NCBI GenBank assembly: GCA_000818945.1
Contig: KN805422.1
Span: 1 to 64,000, forward strand
DNA from: Schizochytrium sp. CCTCC M209059
Taxonomy: Eukaryota > Sar > Bigyra > Thraustochytrida > Thraustochytriidae
Direction of reading: 5' to 3'
DNA: 64,000 nt
A model generated the notes under the pieces. The model was not told where the DNA came from. It searched no databases and saw only the letters and a program-made list of their open reading frames with translations. Below, one piece after another: positions 47,823 through 57,124 of the stretch. The first letter of the stretch is position 1; each line of letters starts with the position of its first letter. A program made the translations under genes and the position numbers.

Positions 47823-48410
47823 TTATTTATATAAGTAGACGGCAAGACGGTGCGCGGGTACAAGGCCAGTATACATACATCGTACCGCGGGAAGCATCGT
47901 CGCGAACAAATTAGAGTACAGGAGGGGGGAGAGGGGATGATGTGGGAGCATTGGTGATACAGGTGGAGTCCTCTTCCTGTGCGCCTCGATTGTGTGTGGC
48001 GGGAACTCGGCGCGCTCTGCGTCTTTCGATTCCTCATCCTCTGGGTTTGCGGACATGCATGATTCTCCCGAATTTGATCGACTCAGGTCCTGCGGCCCTG
48101 CTGCAGGGTCAACACTCGCATTCTCCCCGTCCTCGTGTTTGTCCTCTCCGGCGCTGTCGTGAACGTGCTTGAAGTCTGTACATGCAATGTCCTTGGGGCC
48201 AAGGATGCTCTCGCTACTGCTGCTGCTGCTGCTGCTGCTACTGCTGACGACGATGGAGTCTTCGGCGTCGGTGCAGTCAAAAGACCTCTCTAGAAGCTCC
48301 TCCTCCTCGTCGTCGTCGATGTCGTCGTCGTCGTCCTCGCCGTCGATACTGAACCAGATAAGGAGGTCCGCGGGCGCAGGCTGGACGCGAGGTCTCCTGC
48401 GCCTGCTCAA
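47823..48410 (-). CDS. Possible acidic low-complexity protein, 5' end unresolved
   Basis: An open frame of about 195 codons with no ATG near its beginning; 48410 is TTG. The frame stays open upstream through Lys-Gln repeats and the CTGT microsatellite, where it would read Asp-Thr-Gln-Arg units. A real gene would need an upstream exon. Visible features are DLLIWFSIDGEDDDDD, a poly-Ser tract encoded by a pure CTG-strand triplet run, Glu/Asp-rich linkers and a hydrophobic tail (LLYSNLFATMLPAVRCMYTGL). No family is recognised. It may be spurious. Confidence 0.3.
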   Translation of the reverse strand: MSRRRRPRVQPAPADLLIWFSIDGEDDDDDIDDDEEEELLERSFDCTDAEDSIVVSSSSSSSSSSSESILGPKDIACTDFKHVHDSAGEDKHEDGENASVDPAAGPQDLSRSNSGESCMSANPEDEESKDAERAEFPPHTIEAHRKRTPPVSPMLPHHPLSPLLYSNLFATMLPAVRCMYTGLVPAHRLAVYLYK

Positions 48411-48513
48411 AAGCAGCGACTCGCGCAGCGCGGGCTTGCGCAGGCTCGCTTCTCCGCCCTTCTGCTTCTGCTTCTGCTTCTGCTTCTGCTTCTCGTCCGT
48501 CTCGGGTTTCCCC

Positions 48514-48566
<53 letters not shown>

Positions 48567-48567
48567 G
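48514..48567. repeat. (CTGT)n microsatellite
   Basis: Thirteen tandem units with little interruption. Confidence 0.95.
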
Positions 48568-48798
48568 TCTGCCAGTCTCTCTGTCTCCGTCTTTCTGAGT
48601 GCTAATCAATGCGAGTGCCGCGACGGAATCTATTCCTGGCCCTGTTCCGCTACTACTACTAGAGGGCCCTGCTAGCGGCGGGGCTGGGCTCGCCGCCGCC
48701 GGGTTTGCGCCCGTAGCGGTCGGAAAACGCCGGTTCTGCGCCGCGAAATCAGGCGACGCAGCGTCCCACCCCGCCCTCGCGCTCGCTCCGGGCGCGCC

Positions 48799-48799
<1 letters not shown>

Positions 48800-48841
<42 letters not shown>
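48800..48841. repeat. (CTG)n microsatellite
   Basis: Fourteen uninterrupted triplets, 230 bases before the assembly gap. Confidence 0.95.
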
Positions 48842-48843
<2 letters not shown>

Positions 48844-49071
48844 GCGAAGGCGCTGCGAGCGGCTGCGGCTGCGGCAGGCGGGAGGCGCGCGCGCGCGCGC
48901 GGGCGGGCGCGTACCTCCGGATGCACAAGCGCGGCCGACCTGCCTTGTCTTTGCTGTGTCTTGGTCGAGGGACTGCGCGAAAGAACGGAACGCGAAAGAG
49001 AACGCGGCTCCGCCAGCGCCCGGTCTCGCAGCTGCGCTGCGCGCTGCGAGGCGCGGCGAGCTAGCTGGCTG

Positions 49072-49215
49072 NNNNNNNNNNNNNNNNNNNNNNNNNNNNN
49101 NNNNNNNNNNNNNNNNNNNNNNNNNNNNNNNNNNNNNNNNNNNNNNNNNNNNNNNNNNNNNNNNNNNNNNNNNNNNNNNNNNNNNNNNNNNNNNNNNNNN
49201 NNNNNNNNNNNNNNN
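49072..49215. other. Assembly gap
   Basis: 144 undetermined bases inside a GC-rich repeat region. Confidence 1.
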
Positions 49216-51079
49216 GGGCGGGCGGGCGCGCTCGTCGCAGCGGCCGCCGTCTGCAGGTGCAGGTCTTCAGGCAGCGAGCGAGGAGGTCCTGCCGCCGCCG
49301 GCGAGGAGGGCGACGATGGGAAAGATGGCCTGGGTTTTCTCTTATTCTTTCCTTTCTTTTGCGGCACGCGCCGGCGGGCAGGTCGCCGGTCCGGAGGGGC
49401 CGTGCGAGGGAGGGACCGCGAGAACCGACCGCGCGGCAGCGCAGAGGAGAGTCCGGCTGCGTATCCGTCACTCAGGCAGGCAGGCAGTCAGCCAGCCAGC
49501 CAGACAGGCAGGCAGGCAGGCAGCAGCGCAGGCGGGCAGTCAGTCGGTCAGTCCCCGTGTAACCTGAAGTAGGCGCGAGGCGGTCTCACACAGGCGTTCC
49601 CGTTCCCGCCCGAGAACGGCGGTCCGCCGAGGAAGGTGGTGTGCACCTCCTGCCTGCCTGCCTCCTGCTGTATACAGCTCAAGCAGCAACGAGCTGCCGC
49701 ACCGCCGCTGCGACAGAGGCGCCGTCGAGAGCGCCTTCTACCGCGTTCGTCAGCGCGCCTCGCTCCGATCGAGGGCCGCGATCTTGGGGCTGTTCGCGGA
49801 CGCGGAGGCGTCGTCCTCGCGCTCTGCGTCAGAGCCAGAGCCAGAGCCAGAGCCAGGCTGCTGAGCCAGAGCCCGAACGGGGCGCGAGGACCTGGCTGGG
49901 TCTTGCGGTTTGCGCGGGGAGGAATTGAAGGCCTCGCCGCGCCTCGCCTCGCCTTGCTTCGTCTCCCAGGGCAGGGAAGAGCGCGCGGCTCGGGTGACGT
50001 GCGAGCTCCGCAAGGAAAAGGGGTGCGACGTCGCGGACGTGGCCTAGGCTTTCGCGACGGGCGGGAGGATGGATGGATGGATGGGACAATGGGGATTTGG
50101 TTTGGTTTGTTTTGTTTTGTTTTGTTTGCTTGACCAGGTCCGACTCTGCTTTCTTGCTTCTGCGCGCTTCTCCTTTGTGTAACAGTTGTCACGGTCCATG
50201 TACGTATAACCAACCACTTGCTCGCTGTTGCTTGCTAAGCTTCTTTGCTCCCTTCGTTTCCGCCACTGCAAAGCAGGCGTAAGAAAAGCACAGGCAGCCA
50301 GCCGGCCTTGCGAGGCGCGCAGGTATATCCAATCAGCCCCGAGGAGCGCATCGACGGCCGCGAGCTTTTGCTTTGCCTGGCTCACTTGCGAGCTTCGAGT
50401 TTCATCCATTCTTTCGGGGGTCACCGCCGCGGCCTTCTTTCACGCCGTCAATGGAGTCTCGCCCCGGTCCATGTCTTCTTTCTGTCCTTCTTTCTCTCCT
50501 TCTTTCCGTGCACTCGTGCAACCCGATACCTCCAATTGCGCACAGCTCGCGCAGCTGCGCCGGAGCAGCAGCAGCTAGCGCCTGGCTGCAGCCAGAAACG
50601 GCGCGGCGAGCTTTTGCGAACGAAGCCTGCGAGGGCGAAAGATGCGTCGCGCGGCAGCACAGGCAGGCCGCTCTCGCGCCGTCCGCAGCGAGCACCGCGG
50701 CGCCTGTCGGTTGGACGCATGGCCCTCCGCTAGGACCGCCCTACTTGGCGCCCCATCTCGTGCAGTGAGGGGCATCTCCATTTCGCGCGCCGTGCCTGGC
50801 GGCCACCGTCTCGTCATCATCTCGGGCGATTACACAACGAGCAACACACACTCTCATGCATTACAGGAGTGGCGAAAGGGTGGATGCACGGATGCATGTA
50901 TGCATGGATGGATGGATGCACCTGCGAAGCTTGAAGGCCGTGCAGCCACGGCAGACACCAAAGCTGAAGCGGAGAGGACATGATATATGGTGGTAAAGGC
51001 GGGGGCACGTTGTCAATCTGGGCGTTATTTGGGCGCTATCTGTCTGTCTTCAATGTTGAAAAGCACTTGAACAGTAGAA

Positions 51080-51103
51080 AGAGAGAGAGAGAGAGAGAGA
51101 GAG
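51080..51103. repeat. (GA)n microsatellite
   Basis: Twelve GA units. Confidence 0.9.
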
Positions 51104-51761
51104 GCCAAGAGTAACAGAAAAAGAAAACTCCTCAGGGCAACTTGGAATCTTGCAAGCAAACTTGATCAAATCGCGATGATTCGAGGAGTAGGGCAGGTGG
51201 ACACGAAGTAACCTCCAGCTACTTGAATCGCGAGGTTTGATAATTTACATGTAATCATTGTGAGCTCTCAACGTGCAAGCGTGCAACTCGAGTTCTAGTA
51301 AAATACAGCGCATTGGAGTTTCAAAGACAACCAGCTGCGCGTTTTCTCAACTTCGAGACAATCGCTCAGACAACTTCTTGGTCATATGGTTATACAATGC
51401 TTTCGTGGCCTCGCCGTCGTCCTTTCGGTTTCATCAACCAAAATTTGTCAATCGAAGGATTAAAAGTGCAAGCATGATCAAAGAGACTCTCGTTCTTTTT
51501 ATCGTCATCGCCATCGTCACCATCGTCGTCGTCTTCGGTTGTCTCTGTCAAAGAAGACAGCCGTGACCACATACATCTCCAGTGACCAATTTCAATGGGT
51601 AGCGAGATCTGTCTGTCTGTTTCTTTTCCCGTCTTTTTCCACTGCTGCCTCCTTCAAGTTCGATTACTTATACTACCTTGGGCCAAAGCCGACCACAGCA
51701 AAGCAAAGCAAAGCAAATCCTGAGCCTTGAGCAGCTAGAATCTTCGACGCGCAGCCCAAGC

Positions 51762-53261
51762 ATGCAGGGCGGGCGGAGCGACAACTCGGTGCTAGGGCGA
51801 TGGGGCGGGAGCTTCCGGCAAGACGCTGCGCTCACCGAGGGTGAAGAGAGCTCCGGCTGGGAGAGCGAAGTCGAGGTGACCCAGCGCATCTCAATTGGGC
51901 GCTGCCTCGACGCAGGTCTCCACGCCCTGCGCACAGCCTTTGCCCTGGCGCTGTCCCTGCCCATTGCTTGGCTCTGTTTGCACCCTAGCATCGCCTCCTT
52001 CCGCGAACGCAAGTTTCGCGTCGTGGAAACCGGCACGCAGACAGTTGTATCGATCCAACGACGCCTACGTTGCCGAGCCCTCGACATATACTTTCAGGTC
52101 TTCTCCTTTTGCGCCGAGGAAGAATTCTACCTTCTCGCGCTCCCTTGCATCATCTGGAACATCGATCGCGTCCTCGGACGCAGGCTCACGCTCGTTATTT
52201 GCGTCGGTCTCATCATGGGCAACCTCGCCAAAGACGTTTTCCAGCTTCCACGCCCGGCCTCGCCCCCTGTGTGGCGGCCCGCGATTCAGGAAACTGTCGA
52301 TTCGACCAACCTTGCCGACTTCGGGTTCCCCTCGACGCACGCTATGAACTCAGTCTCCAACAGCGTCTTCATCTTCCTTTACGCAACCTGTGACCCAGAC
52401 GCTTGGGACGGCGCCGCTGCGCTAAAGCTCGTTACAGACCCAAAAAACAGACTCTGGATCGCGCTCTGCCTCGTCTACATTGTTTCCCTCAGTCTCTCGC
52501 GTCTCTACCTGGGCGCGCACACTCCCACGGATCTCCGCGGTGGCCTTGCCCTCGGTGCCATCTGGATCGCCTGTTTCTTTCCTGTGTCGGCCCAATTTGA
52601 CCGCTACTATCTTTCCACCTCGTGGCTCTCGCTCAAACTTCTCTTCGCCGCCATTATCCTTCTCTTGCTCAACCCACAGCCTCGTCCGCCGACGCCCACG
52701 TTTTTGCAAAATGCGCTGCTTACCGGCCTCGTGTACGGCTGCATTCTCGGCTCTCGCCATTTCGAGGACATTGGCGACGTGCACATGGATGAGTTCGGCA
52801 ACATCGTTGCTCTTCGCGACGCTCGTCTGCTTGCGCAGGCTCCGACATGGCTTTCCTCTGCGGCGCATCAAATTCATGTCTCGGCGCAAGCTTGGCCTCG
52901 GCTTGCCCTTGTGCTACGGACGATTTTGGGCTACATCATCGTGCTCTTGCTGCGAGTTATTGCCAAGACACTCGCAGTTGCTGCGCTCAGTCTCCTCGGC
53001 ATCTCAATCAAGCCAAAGGTGGAGGAAATTAAACCTGAGGGCAAGTCTTCAAATTCTGGAAAGGGCAAGCGCAAGACTCCTCGCCGCTCTTCAAAGCGTG
53101 TCGTCCGTCTTTTGACGCGAGATGTTGATATTCTCGGAAACGCGATTGTCAAGGTCACGGTATATGCAACACTGGCCTGGGGCATCACCTGCTTTGTACC
53201 AATCATCTATAGTTGCATTGGCTTGGGGAGCTCTTCGACGCTGTCACAGCCATCATCGTAG
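51762..53261 (+). CDS. Sphingoid-base-phosphate phosphatase (LCB3/SGPP-like PAP2 family), paralog 1
   Basis: A 499-residue membrane protein from ATG 51762. The three lipid-phosphatase motifs are present: KDVFQLPRP (about 157-165), FPSTHAMN (about 189-196) and SRLYLGAHTPTD (about 246-257). The proline-rich PRPASPPVW following the first motif is typical of the sphingosine-1-phosphate phosphatase branch. Eight or more hydrophobic helices surround them. Known members dephosphorylate long-chain base phosphates in the ER, controlling sphingolipid flux. A 50-residue N-terminal acidic extension and a Lys-rich loop near the C-terminus are extra to its paralog. It lies tail-to-tail with that paralog at 53952-55265. 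Confidence 0.9.
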   Translation: MQGGRSDNSVLGRWGGSFRQDAALTEGEESSGWESEVEVTQRISIGRCLDAGLHALRTAFALALSLPIAWLCLHPSIASFRERKFRVVETGTQTVVSIQRRLRCRALDIYFQVFSFCAEEEFYLLALPCIIWNIDRVLGRRLTLVICVGLIMGNLAKDVFQLPRPASPPVWRPAIQETVDSTNLADFGFPSTHAMNSVSNSVFIFLYATCDPDAWDGAAALKLVTDPKNRLWIALCLVYIVSLSLSRLYLGAHTPTDLRGGLALGAIWIACFFPVSAQFDRYYLSTSWLSLKLLFAAIILLLLNPQPRPPTPTFLQNALLTGLVYGCILGSRHFEDIGDVHMDEFGNIVALRDARLLAQAPTWLSSAAHQIHVSAQAWPRLALVLRTILGYIIVLLLRVIAKTLAVAALSLLGISIKPKVEEIKPEGKSSNSGKGKRKTPRRSSKRVVRLLTRDVDILGNAIVKVTVYATLAWGITCFVPIIYSCIGLGSSSTLSQPSS

Positions 53262-53951
53262 TAGCATCGGATTGAATGACCGCCGCGTTGCCTGTTTACT
53301 TTCTTCTACGTGCACAGCTTTTGGCGAAGCGGGGCTGCTATGCATCGTCTCCAAAGCTCAGTGGTTTGGTCTGCCAAAAAAGCATGTACACTCCAAGTCT
53401 TTAAGTACAACGATGAGCCATTAAAATGTCGCGTGCAGCTATTGTTTAGAAGGAGAGGGGCGTTTGCAAAGCTCGGCCGAATGGAGAGTTAGAATTGTCA
53501 AAATCAAATAATTACTTTGCAGCAGCTGGTTTACTCGGCCTCAAGGTTTTCCCGGCTCAAAATGGCCCGGGTTCAGGCTCCTTCAAGCTCTCGTGACCTC
53601 AACGCGACCAAACCAGAGAAAAAAAGCAGTCTCATTAGTATAGCGACCGGAGAAATAAGAGAGATAAAGATTATGTGGGAGGCACAGACCCAATATTTTT
53701 CCGTTCGCCCGATACCCTTCTTTCGAGACCGCAAAGTTCAAGTTGAACTGGCCAACTGGACGTTTTCATTTACCTTTAACAGCAGGAAAAACTACAACAA
53801 CAACAACAAGTACAACAACAACAAGTACAACAACAACAAGTACAACAACAACAAGACCTACAACCGTGACAACGAGGGAAGGTCCGAGTGCAATAACTTA
53901 TTATCTTTTACAAGGCCTTTACGATTCTTGCCTCTTTTTTCTTTATGCTTT
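53262..53951. other. Intergenic region between inverted paralogs, with a 15-base minisatellite
   Basis: 690 bases between the two phosphatase stops. The (TACAACAACAACAAG)n minisatellite is listed separately. A plus-strand frame through it (from 53517) runs antisense into the second paralog and is not considered a gene. Confidence 0.6.
53793..53855. repeat. (TACAACAACAACAAG)n minisatellite
   Basis: Four units; the first has one extra CAA. Confidence 0.95.
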
Positions 53952-55265
53952 TTATGCAAGCCCAGAACGTACCAGAAACATAGGAGCAAAGTAGAACATC
54001 GCGAGGCCGAGGAACTCGTTGATGATGAGCTTTGCGATCATGTTTCCAAGAATGTCAGTGTCGCGAGAAAAAAGACAAATGATGTCATCACTTTCCGGCG
54101 TCAACGCAGGCTCTTCTGAAGCCGAGGACTGGCGTGCTTTGCCATCCGCCTTGTGACCATCAGGAAGAAGCCCGACCAAGCGCAAAATTGGCATCGTGAT
54201 GATCTTAGCCAGTGTGCGCACAAGAAGAACGACAACCATTCCAACGATGGTGCGAATAAGAAGTGCAAAACGAGGCCAAGCCGAAGCCCAGGCGCGAATG
54301 GAAGCCGCCGAAGTCCACGCCTCCACATGCGTGACATGGTCATTGGAGAGATATACACCTGCACCGTTGTTCGCAGACGGCAGAAATCCGCGATCTATCA
54401 TGGCACGGGAGCCTAGGACTGTGCCTCCCATCACACCAATAAGGAGCGCATTAAGCAGGACAGTTGGAGTAGTAAAGCGCGGTTGAGGAATAATAATGAA
54501 TAGAAATGCCGAAAGAAGAAAAACTTGGAGTCCAAGCCAAGAGCTTGTGACAATATAGCGATCGATCATCGTTGAGAAAGGAAAGTATAGGATCACCCAG
54601 AGTATACCGATAATTGTCCCTGCGCGCAAATCGGTAGGTGAATGCATTCCAAGGTAAAGGCGCGAAAAGGTTATAGAGACGTAGTACACAACGCAGAGCA
54701 GAATCCAAACGCGATTGTGCGGATCAGACACGGCATGCGGCACACACGAGGCATTCCTTGTGTCAGGGTCGCAGGTGGCCGAGAGAAAAAGAAAGATGCT
54801 GTTTGCGATTGCTGTCGATGCATGCGACGAGGGCAATCCGTACTCTCTGCTCGAGCTCACGCTCTCTTTGCCTTTGGGTTTCCAAACGGGCGGCGACGCA
54901 GGTCTCGGAAGCTGGAAGATGTCTTTGTAGATATTGGTAATTAAAAGGCCCATGCACACGAGCAGCAGCAACTTGCGGCCCAACGCGTGGCTCACATTCC
55001 ACGTCACGAACGATATGGCAAGGATGATAAAGTCCTCTTCACCAAGCAAGGATATGAGCTGGAAGAGAGCATCAAGCTCGCGCGTGCGCATGCGTCCTTG
55101 AAGCCTTGCAATGAGTTGTGTTCCCGATGCCACTTGTTGCACCTGGCTTTCGCAAAAGCTCTCAATGTTTGTATGAAAGTGTAGCCAGACCAAGGGCATG
55201 GCCAAAACATTGGCTGCTTTGGTCCGCAGCACATGGAGCCCTGCGTCGAGGCGTTCCTCCAGCAT
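53952..55265 (-). CDS. Sphingoid-base-phosphate phosphatase (LCB3/SGPP-like PAP2 family), paralog 2
   Basis: A 437-residue membrane protein from ATG 55265. It has the same motif set as paralog 1: KDIFQLPRPASPPVW, LPSSHASTAIANS and SRLYLGMHSPTDLR. Similarity to the plus-strand paralog extends over the whole length, from the first helix (RLDAGLHVLR against CLDAGLHALR) to the end (FSRDTDILGN against LTRDVDILGN). All catalytic residues are intact in both. The two have diverged considerably at synonymous and variable sites, so this is an old inverted duplication with both copies retained, perhaps with different substrates or compartments. The N-terminus is about 45 residues shorter than that of paralog 1. 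Confidence 0.9.
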   Translation of the reverse strand: MLEERLDAGLHVLRTKAANVLAMPLVWLHFHTNIESFCESQVQQVASGTQLIARLQGRMRTRELDALFQLISLLGEEDFIILAISFVTWNVSHALGRKLLLLVCMGLLITNIYKDIFQLPRPASPPVWKPKGKESVSSSREYGLPSSHASTAIANSIFLFLSATCDPDTRNASCVPHAVSDPHNRVWILLCVVYYVSITFSRLYLGMHSPTDLRAGTIIGILWVILYFPFSTMIDRYIVTSSWLGLQVFLLSAFLFIIIPQPRFTTPTVLLNALLIGVMGGTVLGSRAMIDRGFLPSANNGAGVYLSNDHVTHVEAWTSAASIRAWASAWPRFALLIRTIVGMVVVLLVRTLAKIITMPILRLVGLLPDGHKADGKARQSSASEEPALTPESDDIICLFSRDTDILGNMIAKLIINEFLGLAMFYFAPMFLVRSGLA

Positions 55266-55301
55266 GCTGATTGCAGTCGCTCGCGTTGCTTGTCCGCGTC
55301 T

Positions 55302-55353
55302 CTTCGTCTCTATCGCTCGTCACGCTTCTTCGTCTCTATCGCTCGTCACGCTT
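55302..55353. repeat. Tandem 26-base repeat
   Basis: Two perfect units beginning CTTCGTCTCTATCGCTCG. Confidence 0.95.
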
Positions 55354-55737
55354 CTTCGTCTGCCCGCCGGTCCAGGGTTTGCTTTTGCTCAGTTGCCACT
55401 CCATTCACATTCACTGTCAAGCTCTCAAATTTGGCTTTCCCAGCCGGACCGGGTACCCCCCCCCCGACGCACGATAGCAGAGAACCAGTGATACATTTCT
55501 GAAGTGCGTTTTTGCACGATATTTATGTCGGGGGGGGCGCTCGTGGTTTGCGCCCGTATTGGTCATAAAAATCTGGACAAGAAACTTGAGCAATTGTGGC
55601 GTCTTTGGCACGGTCGCGTCGCCTATCCGCCTTTAGGACCTTTTATAAACCAGTCGGAGCCGAGTCGGAGGCTATCTGCTATTAGGGTCTTTCATTTTCC
55701 CGGGACCAGCCGAGCCAAGCCGGGGGCACGAGCCAAC

Positions 55738-55893
55738 ATGGACCGTTCAACTTACTCGAAAGGACCGCTGTTCACCACGGCCGTGTGCAAGCTGCGGGGG
55801 CAGGCATTCGAGCAGAAAAGCGTTCGAATCCTCATCGCTGATTATTATCGCCCAAGGAGCGCCGCAAGTGGATCCTCGTTGCAGATTGCGTAA
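55738..55893 (+). other. Short open frame, possible mobile-element or gene fragment
   Basis: A 52-codon frame starting MDRSTYSKGPLFTTAVCK, with protein-like composition in an otherwise decayed interval. It stops before any domain is recognisable. It may be a remnant or an exon; no family is assigned. Confidence 0.25.
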
Positions 55894-56132
55894 ACAAGTT
55901 CCTTTCATACACAATTGATCCAAACAATCACCATTGCCAGGTATGTGGTGTCTGCGGCGCTTTTACAATCGTGATGGCCTCGCAGAACTTATCGGGTCGA
56001 ACAGTTCAGTGTTTGATTTGATCGAACTCGGTCCTGACGGGTGCGCTGAGGGAAGCAGAACCCTCACTAAATTCGCGTTCGGAAGATGCGTGTGTAGTTC
56101 ATAGCAGAGGAATGGCTAGCGGCCAAGTGCAA

Positions 56133-56220
56133 GCTTGCAAGCTGTGTATCGCCGACATCCGCAAAGGAAATGTTCCGTGGCCAGTAACAAGCTTTTTCGA
56201 GGTGGGTCCTGGACCTAGAC
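56133..56220. repeat. Diverged direct repeat, copy 1
   Basis: Starts GCTTGCAAGCTGTG and ends GTCCTGGACCTAGAC. It is paired with 56237-56318, with roughly 15% differences and a small deletion in copy 2. Confidence 0.85.
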
Positions 56221-56236
56221 ACATGCTATCAGAAAA

Positions 56237-56318
56237 GTTTGCAAGCTGTGAAGCACCGACGTGGGCAAAGGAAATGTTCCAGTAACAAGCTCTTTCAAGG
56301 TAGACCCTGGACCTAGGC
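56237..56318. repeat. Diverged direct repeat, copy 2
   Basis: Matches 56133-56220. It shares GCAAAGGAAATGTTCC and AGTAACAAGCT with that copy. Confidence 0.85.
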
Positions 56319-56491
56319 CCATTCTCCCAGAGACTACGTTTGCAGAGGACCTACTGTTATCAAACTATCGGCTGCGCTTCTACTACAAGAATGCTTTCCA
56401 TCCGACCAGCTCTCCGGTTCATGTTTCATTGGCCCCATGGCGACCTCAATTGCGGAGAAAGATACTGAATGTAACTAATCATTCACTAGCC

Positions 56492-56553
56492 TAGTTCACT
56501 GTAGCTCGAACCGAAAACGCACTTCAGATCGCGGGGCCTTCTAGCCCCGCAGG
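56492..56553 (+). repeat. Dispersed hairpin element, copy B
   Basis: Shares TAGTTCACTGTAGCTC, GAAAACGCACTTCAGATCGC and the GC stem-loop with copy A at the window start. It is followed by AT-rich sequence. Confidence 0.8.
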
Positions 56554-56988
56554 ATATTTATTTTTCATCTTACTTTTTCCACCATCCATGCATCGATCAC
56601 TGATAGGCCAAGGCCTAGTTTTAGGCCCTAGTAGCTCTGCTACTGGGTACTCTTCTCTGCAACCTTTTGGTATAGAATCCTGTTTTCCTGCCACTGATCC
56701 TAAATCAGGAGTGTAAAGCGAAGTCAAGGTGGTGAGAAAGTTTTTGCATCATCGGATTCCGTCCATTGAGCATTCTTCCGTGAGAGATTCAAAGTCGTTG
56801 ATTGCTTCTTAAGGCCTACTTTTTTATTTAAAGTTTATAAAAAAGACTGTTCCTAGCCTAGGCCTTGTTTAAAAATTGCCCAGAGGGGGGATTCATCAGT
56901 CGCGTAGATCTACCCGAACCTTTCCCCTTCTTTTCTTCTTTCTCTCTTTTCCGCGGCTGCACATTATTTGACCCCATTCTGGCACCTA

Positions 56989-57037
56989 CTAGGCCTATTC
57001 CGGCATCCACTTGAAGTGAATGCCGGAATAGGCCTAG
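56989..57037. repeat. 49-base near-perfect palindrome
   Basis: The left arm starts CTAGGCCTATTCCGGCAT and the right arm ends ATGCCGGAATAGGCCTAG, giving 18 perfect pairs. After one mismatch, five more pairs follow (CACTT/AAGTG), leaving almost no loop. It lies about 90 bases before the ABC transporter start. Confidence 0.95.
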
Positions 57038-57124
57038 TTGTTTATACGGAGAGGGTACTGGCGCGTGCAGGAGTGGTAACTTCAAAACCTCAAACTGGAC
57101 CGAAAGGAGGGACGCTGCACTGCA

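Larger units (their letters stand above)
48411..51761. other. Gene-poor repeat-rich region with an assembly gap
   Basis: 3.3 kb with no supported gene. It contains a CTGT microsatellite (48514-48567), a CTG triplet run (48800-48841), the 144-base gap, GGCA/CAGC runs (49470-49520), an AGAGCC run (49832-49860), a GATG run (50069-50084) and a GA run (51080-51103). Long open frames across the gap are GC composition and undetermined bases. A CTTATACTACC block at 51667-51677 lies in the leader region of the next gene. Confidence 0.55.
55266..57124. other. Intergenic region with degenerate repeats, hairpin element and palindrome
   Basis: 1.9 kb without an intact gene. It contains a 26-base tandem repeat (55302-55353), poly-C and poly-G runs (55457-55467, 55531-55538), a short frame 55738-55893, an internal direct repeat (56133-56318), hairpin copy B, several TAGGCCTA motifs (56608-56875) and a 49-base palindrome (56989-57037). 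It looks like the remains of mobile or foldback elements; no transposase is recognisable. Confidence 0.5.

Noticed and set aside
48599..49572. Open frames crossing the 144-base gap on both strands
   Set aside because: They depend on undetermined bases and GC repeats.
53517..54119. 200-codon plus-strand frame between the phosphatase paralogs
   Set aside because: Half is minisatellite and half is antisense of paralog 2.
56492..56600. Hairpin element as a Helitron 3' end
   Set aside because: No CTRR terminus follows the hairpin at the usual 10-12 bases, and no Rep/helicase gene is present.
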